Below, piece after piece: positions 62,501 to 64,000 of a stretch of 64,000 nt of DNA; position 1 is the first letter of the stretch, and each line of letters opens with the position of its first letter. Source of the stretch: Ricinus communis (taxonomy: Eukaryota > Streptophyta > Magnoliopsida > Malpighiales > Euphorbiaceae); assembly GCF_019578655.1 (NCBI RefSeq), contig NC_063257.1:29130362-29194361 (forward strand). The letters are read 5' to 3'. The translations under genes were made by a program, and so were the position numbers. The notes beneath the pieces were generated by a model, which did not search any database, was not told the origin of the DNA, and worked only from the letters and a program-made list of their open reading frames with translations.

Positions 62501-63424
62501 GTGTAAATTCTCTTATTTTGAAATATTTTTCTCTACTTCCACATATTGCATTCTTATAGTTCTTCTTTCTGATTATAGGTTGCTCTTGCACTTCGCTTGG
62601 ATGGACTGGTATATTTTCTTTCCGTCAAGAACCACAACTATTTCTTTCCATCAAGAAACATAACTATTTTTCTAGTTGTAAATATTGATGTTCTGATCTT
62701 CAAAAATCTTGGTCCTTAAATGAGCTATCTATTCTGGTTAAGATTTTCTAGGTACATTTATATGCCTCTTGCTGGTATAATTGATAGGGAATTTTATACT
62801 TCAGTGCATATTACTTCAAAGAGTGGCTCCAACTTCTAAAATTTCATATAGCTTTTACATGGGCGTCACATACTGTTTCATATGCAACAGGTGTGGTATG
62901 CCCCTTAGTTTATCAACATATCTGGTGTGTAGTTAATGAGAGGAAGGGAACAATTGCTGCTGTGGAGGATTTTGGTCCTAATGAAAGCTATCTTCATGTC
63001 TCAAATTGTCAGTTCCAACTAATTGTGAATATTTACAAGTATGCTTCACATTATATTGCATGTTATTCCATAAACTTCTACCAAATCATCTTTGACATTT
63101 CTGAACTTCACTCTCCGCTTAAAAAGAAAAGGATAGTGTATGAATATGAACCTAGTGGATTTTCTATTGAGGAAGTTAAGATGTTCTTTTGTTATTTCAC
63201 ACGCAACTTATTGCAGATTAAGACTATCAGATGCAATTTTTTTCTCCTTAATTGATTCTGATTTTGGTTGTCTGGCTTTTGGATAGATTATAACAAATAC
63301 AACTATATCAAGGCCAGATCTTGTAAGGAAATATCCAGTGGCTGAGGAGTCTGGAGGTTTAAGCGGCAAACCTCTTTTCGATCTTTCTACCGACATCTTA
63401 AAAGAGATGTATATTTTGACAAGG
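59573..63424 (+). CDS. PYRD: Dihydroorotate dehydrogenase (quinone), mitochondrial; 3' end outside window
   Basis: It oxidises dihydroorotate to orotate with quinone as electron acceptor, the fourth step of pyrimidine synthesis, at the inner mitochondrial membrane. Eight exons are visible: 59573-59704, 59798-59880, 60155-60478, 60629-60884, 62208-62288, 62391-62498, 62579-62608 and 63287-63424. All have GT/AG introns and together give 384 codons; the plant enzyme is about 460 residues, so about 70-75 are missing. The start is the ATG at 59573 ([13 protein letters not shown]), an Arg-rich targeting sequence. One membrane segment spans residues 48-64 ([17 protein letters not shown]). FMN and substrate motifs are AAGFDKN (Lys139), [32 protein letters not shown] (catalytic Ser271), VKIAPDL, NTTISRP and SGGLSGKPL. 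The FMN-phosphate glycine motif lies beyond the window. This is a class 2 enzyme. Introns 4 (60885-62207) and 7 (62609-63286) hold no recognised feature; intron 8 runs off the window. No frame damage is seen. Confidence 0.97.
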
Positions 63425-64000
63425 GTATCCTGACTGTCCAATGATTTTTTTCTTTGTCTTAGTTATTCTTTTTCTTTTCTTTTTTTTTCTTTCTTTTTAT
63501 TTTTGATAAACTCTTATGCATCAAGCTTTGTCAATTGGCGTCTTCATTATAATGGATTGGTTGTTTTGTGGTTGGAGTTACTCCAAATCCAGTCTATAGT
63601 GCACCATTGGGGAAAATGCAGTTCTTATTTTAAACAATTACTGCCTGATTTTAAACTTACATGCCTCATCCTTTTCTCTTACCATAAACAGTGCTGTCCA
63701 TACTTACTGGCTGTTTATAATGTTATAGAATAATGAATGAATCTCCCTCACCTATTCTCATGTCGTGAGCAAATCCTGTATATATATTTCTACCTCATTC
63801 TTAATGTTTGAAATGGCCAAAGAATCTGCCTCGCAGTTAAATTCTGTTTGTAGAGGTGCTCCGAGTCTTGTTTATTTATATGTGGAAAAGTTAACGAGCT
63901 CGCACATGCATATACATATACAATCAACTCGAATTAGATGCAGAGAAACACATTGTTCTCCATCTAATTGTCTACTGGATCCCTGTTTGTCTGTCATGTA
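63425..64000 (+). other. Eighth intron of the dihydroorotate dehydrogenase gene, incomplete
   Basis: A donor GTATCC follows codon AGG of exon 8. The intron is T-rich and shows no acceptor that would lead into the expected glycine-rich FMN-phosphate segment before the window ends. No other gene is seen. Confidence 0.8.

Noticed and set aside
62893..63255. A 120-codon frame inside intron 7 of the dihydroorotate dehydrogenase gene
   Set aside because: The exons on both sides join correctly without it, it has no recognisable motif, and one such frame in intron DNA is not surprising.
1..64000. tRNA or other structured RNA genes
   Set aside because: No stretch with convincing A and B boxes and a cloverleaf was found by reading. 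A covariance-model search was not possible here.

Overview
The window is plant nuclear DNA, almost certainly from a eudicot. The one intact gene encodes a plant-type mitochondrial dihydroorotate dehydrogenase with plant-style introns. Nearly everything else is plant satellite DNA and LTR-retrotransposon debris. The genus cannot be fixed from the sequence alone.

Layout. Positions 1-3832 are a 39-bp satellite in one orientation. Positions 3833-8667 are two nested LTR copies. Positions 8668-12482 are the same 39-bp satellite in the opposite orientation. Positions 12483-22536 are an unrelated satellite with a unit of about 1.05 kb, about 9.5 units long. Positions 22537-34551 hold decayed transposon remnants: a plant-mobile-domain-like fragment, a solo LTR, and a low-coding element with long, diverged direct LTRs. 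Positions 34552 to about 57050 are one old, minus-strand Ty3/gypsy element of Tat type, with gag, protease, RT, RNase H, a second RNase H, integrase and a downstream antisense ORF. It is broken apart by at least six later insertions. A Mutator-like element with a 9-bp target duplication (57675-58869) lies between it and the gene. The gene runs from 59573 to the window edge and lacks its 3' end.

The dominant mobile element is one LTR family, called family T here. Its copies start TGTAATAC and end near GTCGTGACA, and full copies are 2.1-3.0 kb. I find seven copies plus one fragment. Six copies have readable 5-bp target-site duplications (five exact, one with a single mismatch), and none has an internal region, so they are solo LTRs. 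Each full copy carries 3-5 copies of a short hairpin-bearing subrepeat, and several carry an AT microsatellite. Two pairs lie in inverted orientation next to each other (T1/T2 and T5/T6).

The genes do not form a pathway. The biology visible is a heterochromatin-like repeat block ending within about 0.7 kb of the start codon of a pyrimidine-biosynthesis gene. Intron/exon limits were set by reading frame, GT/AG sites and the known conserved motifs of the family. Identity levels are judged by eye, not computed.
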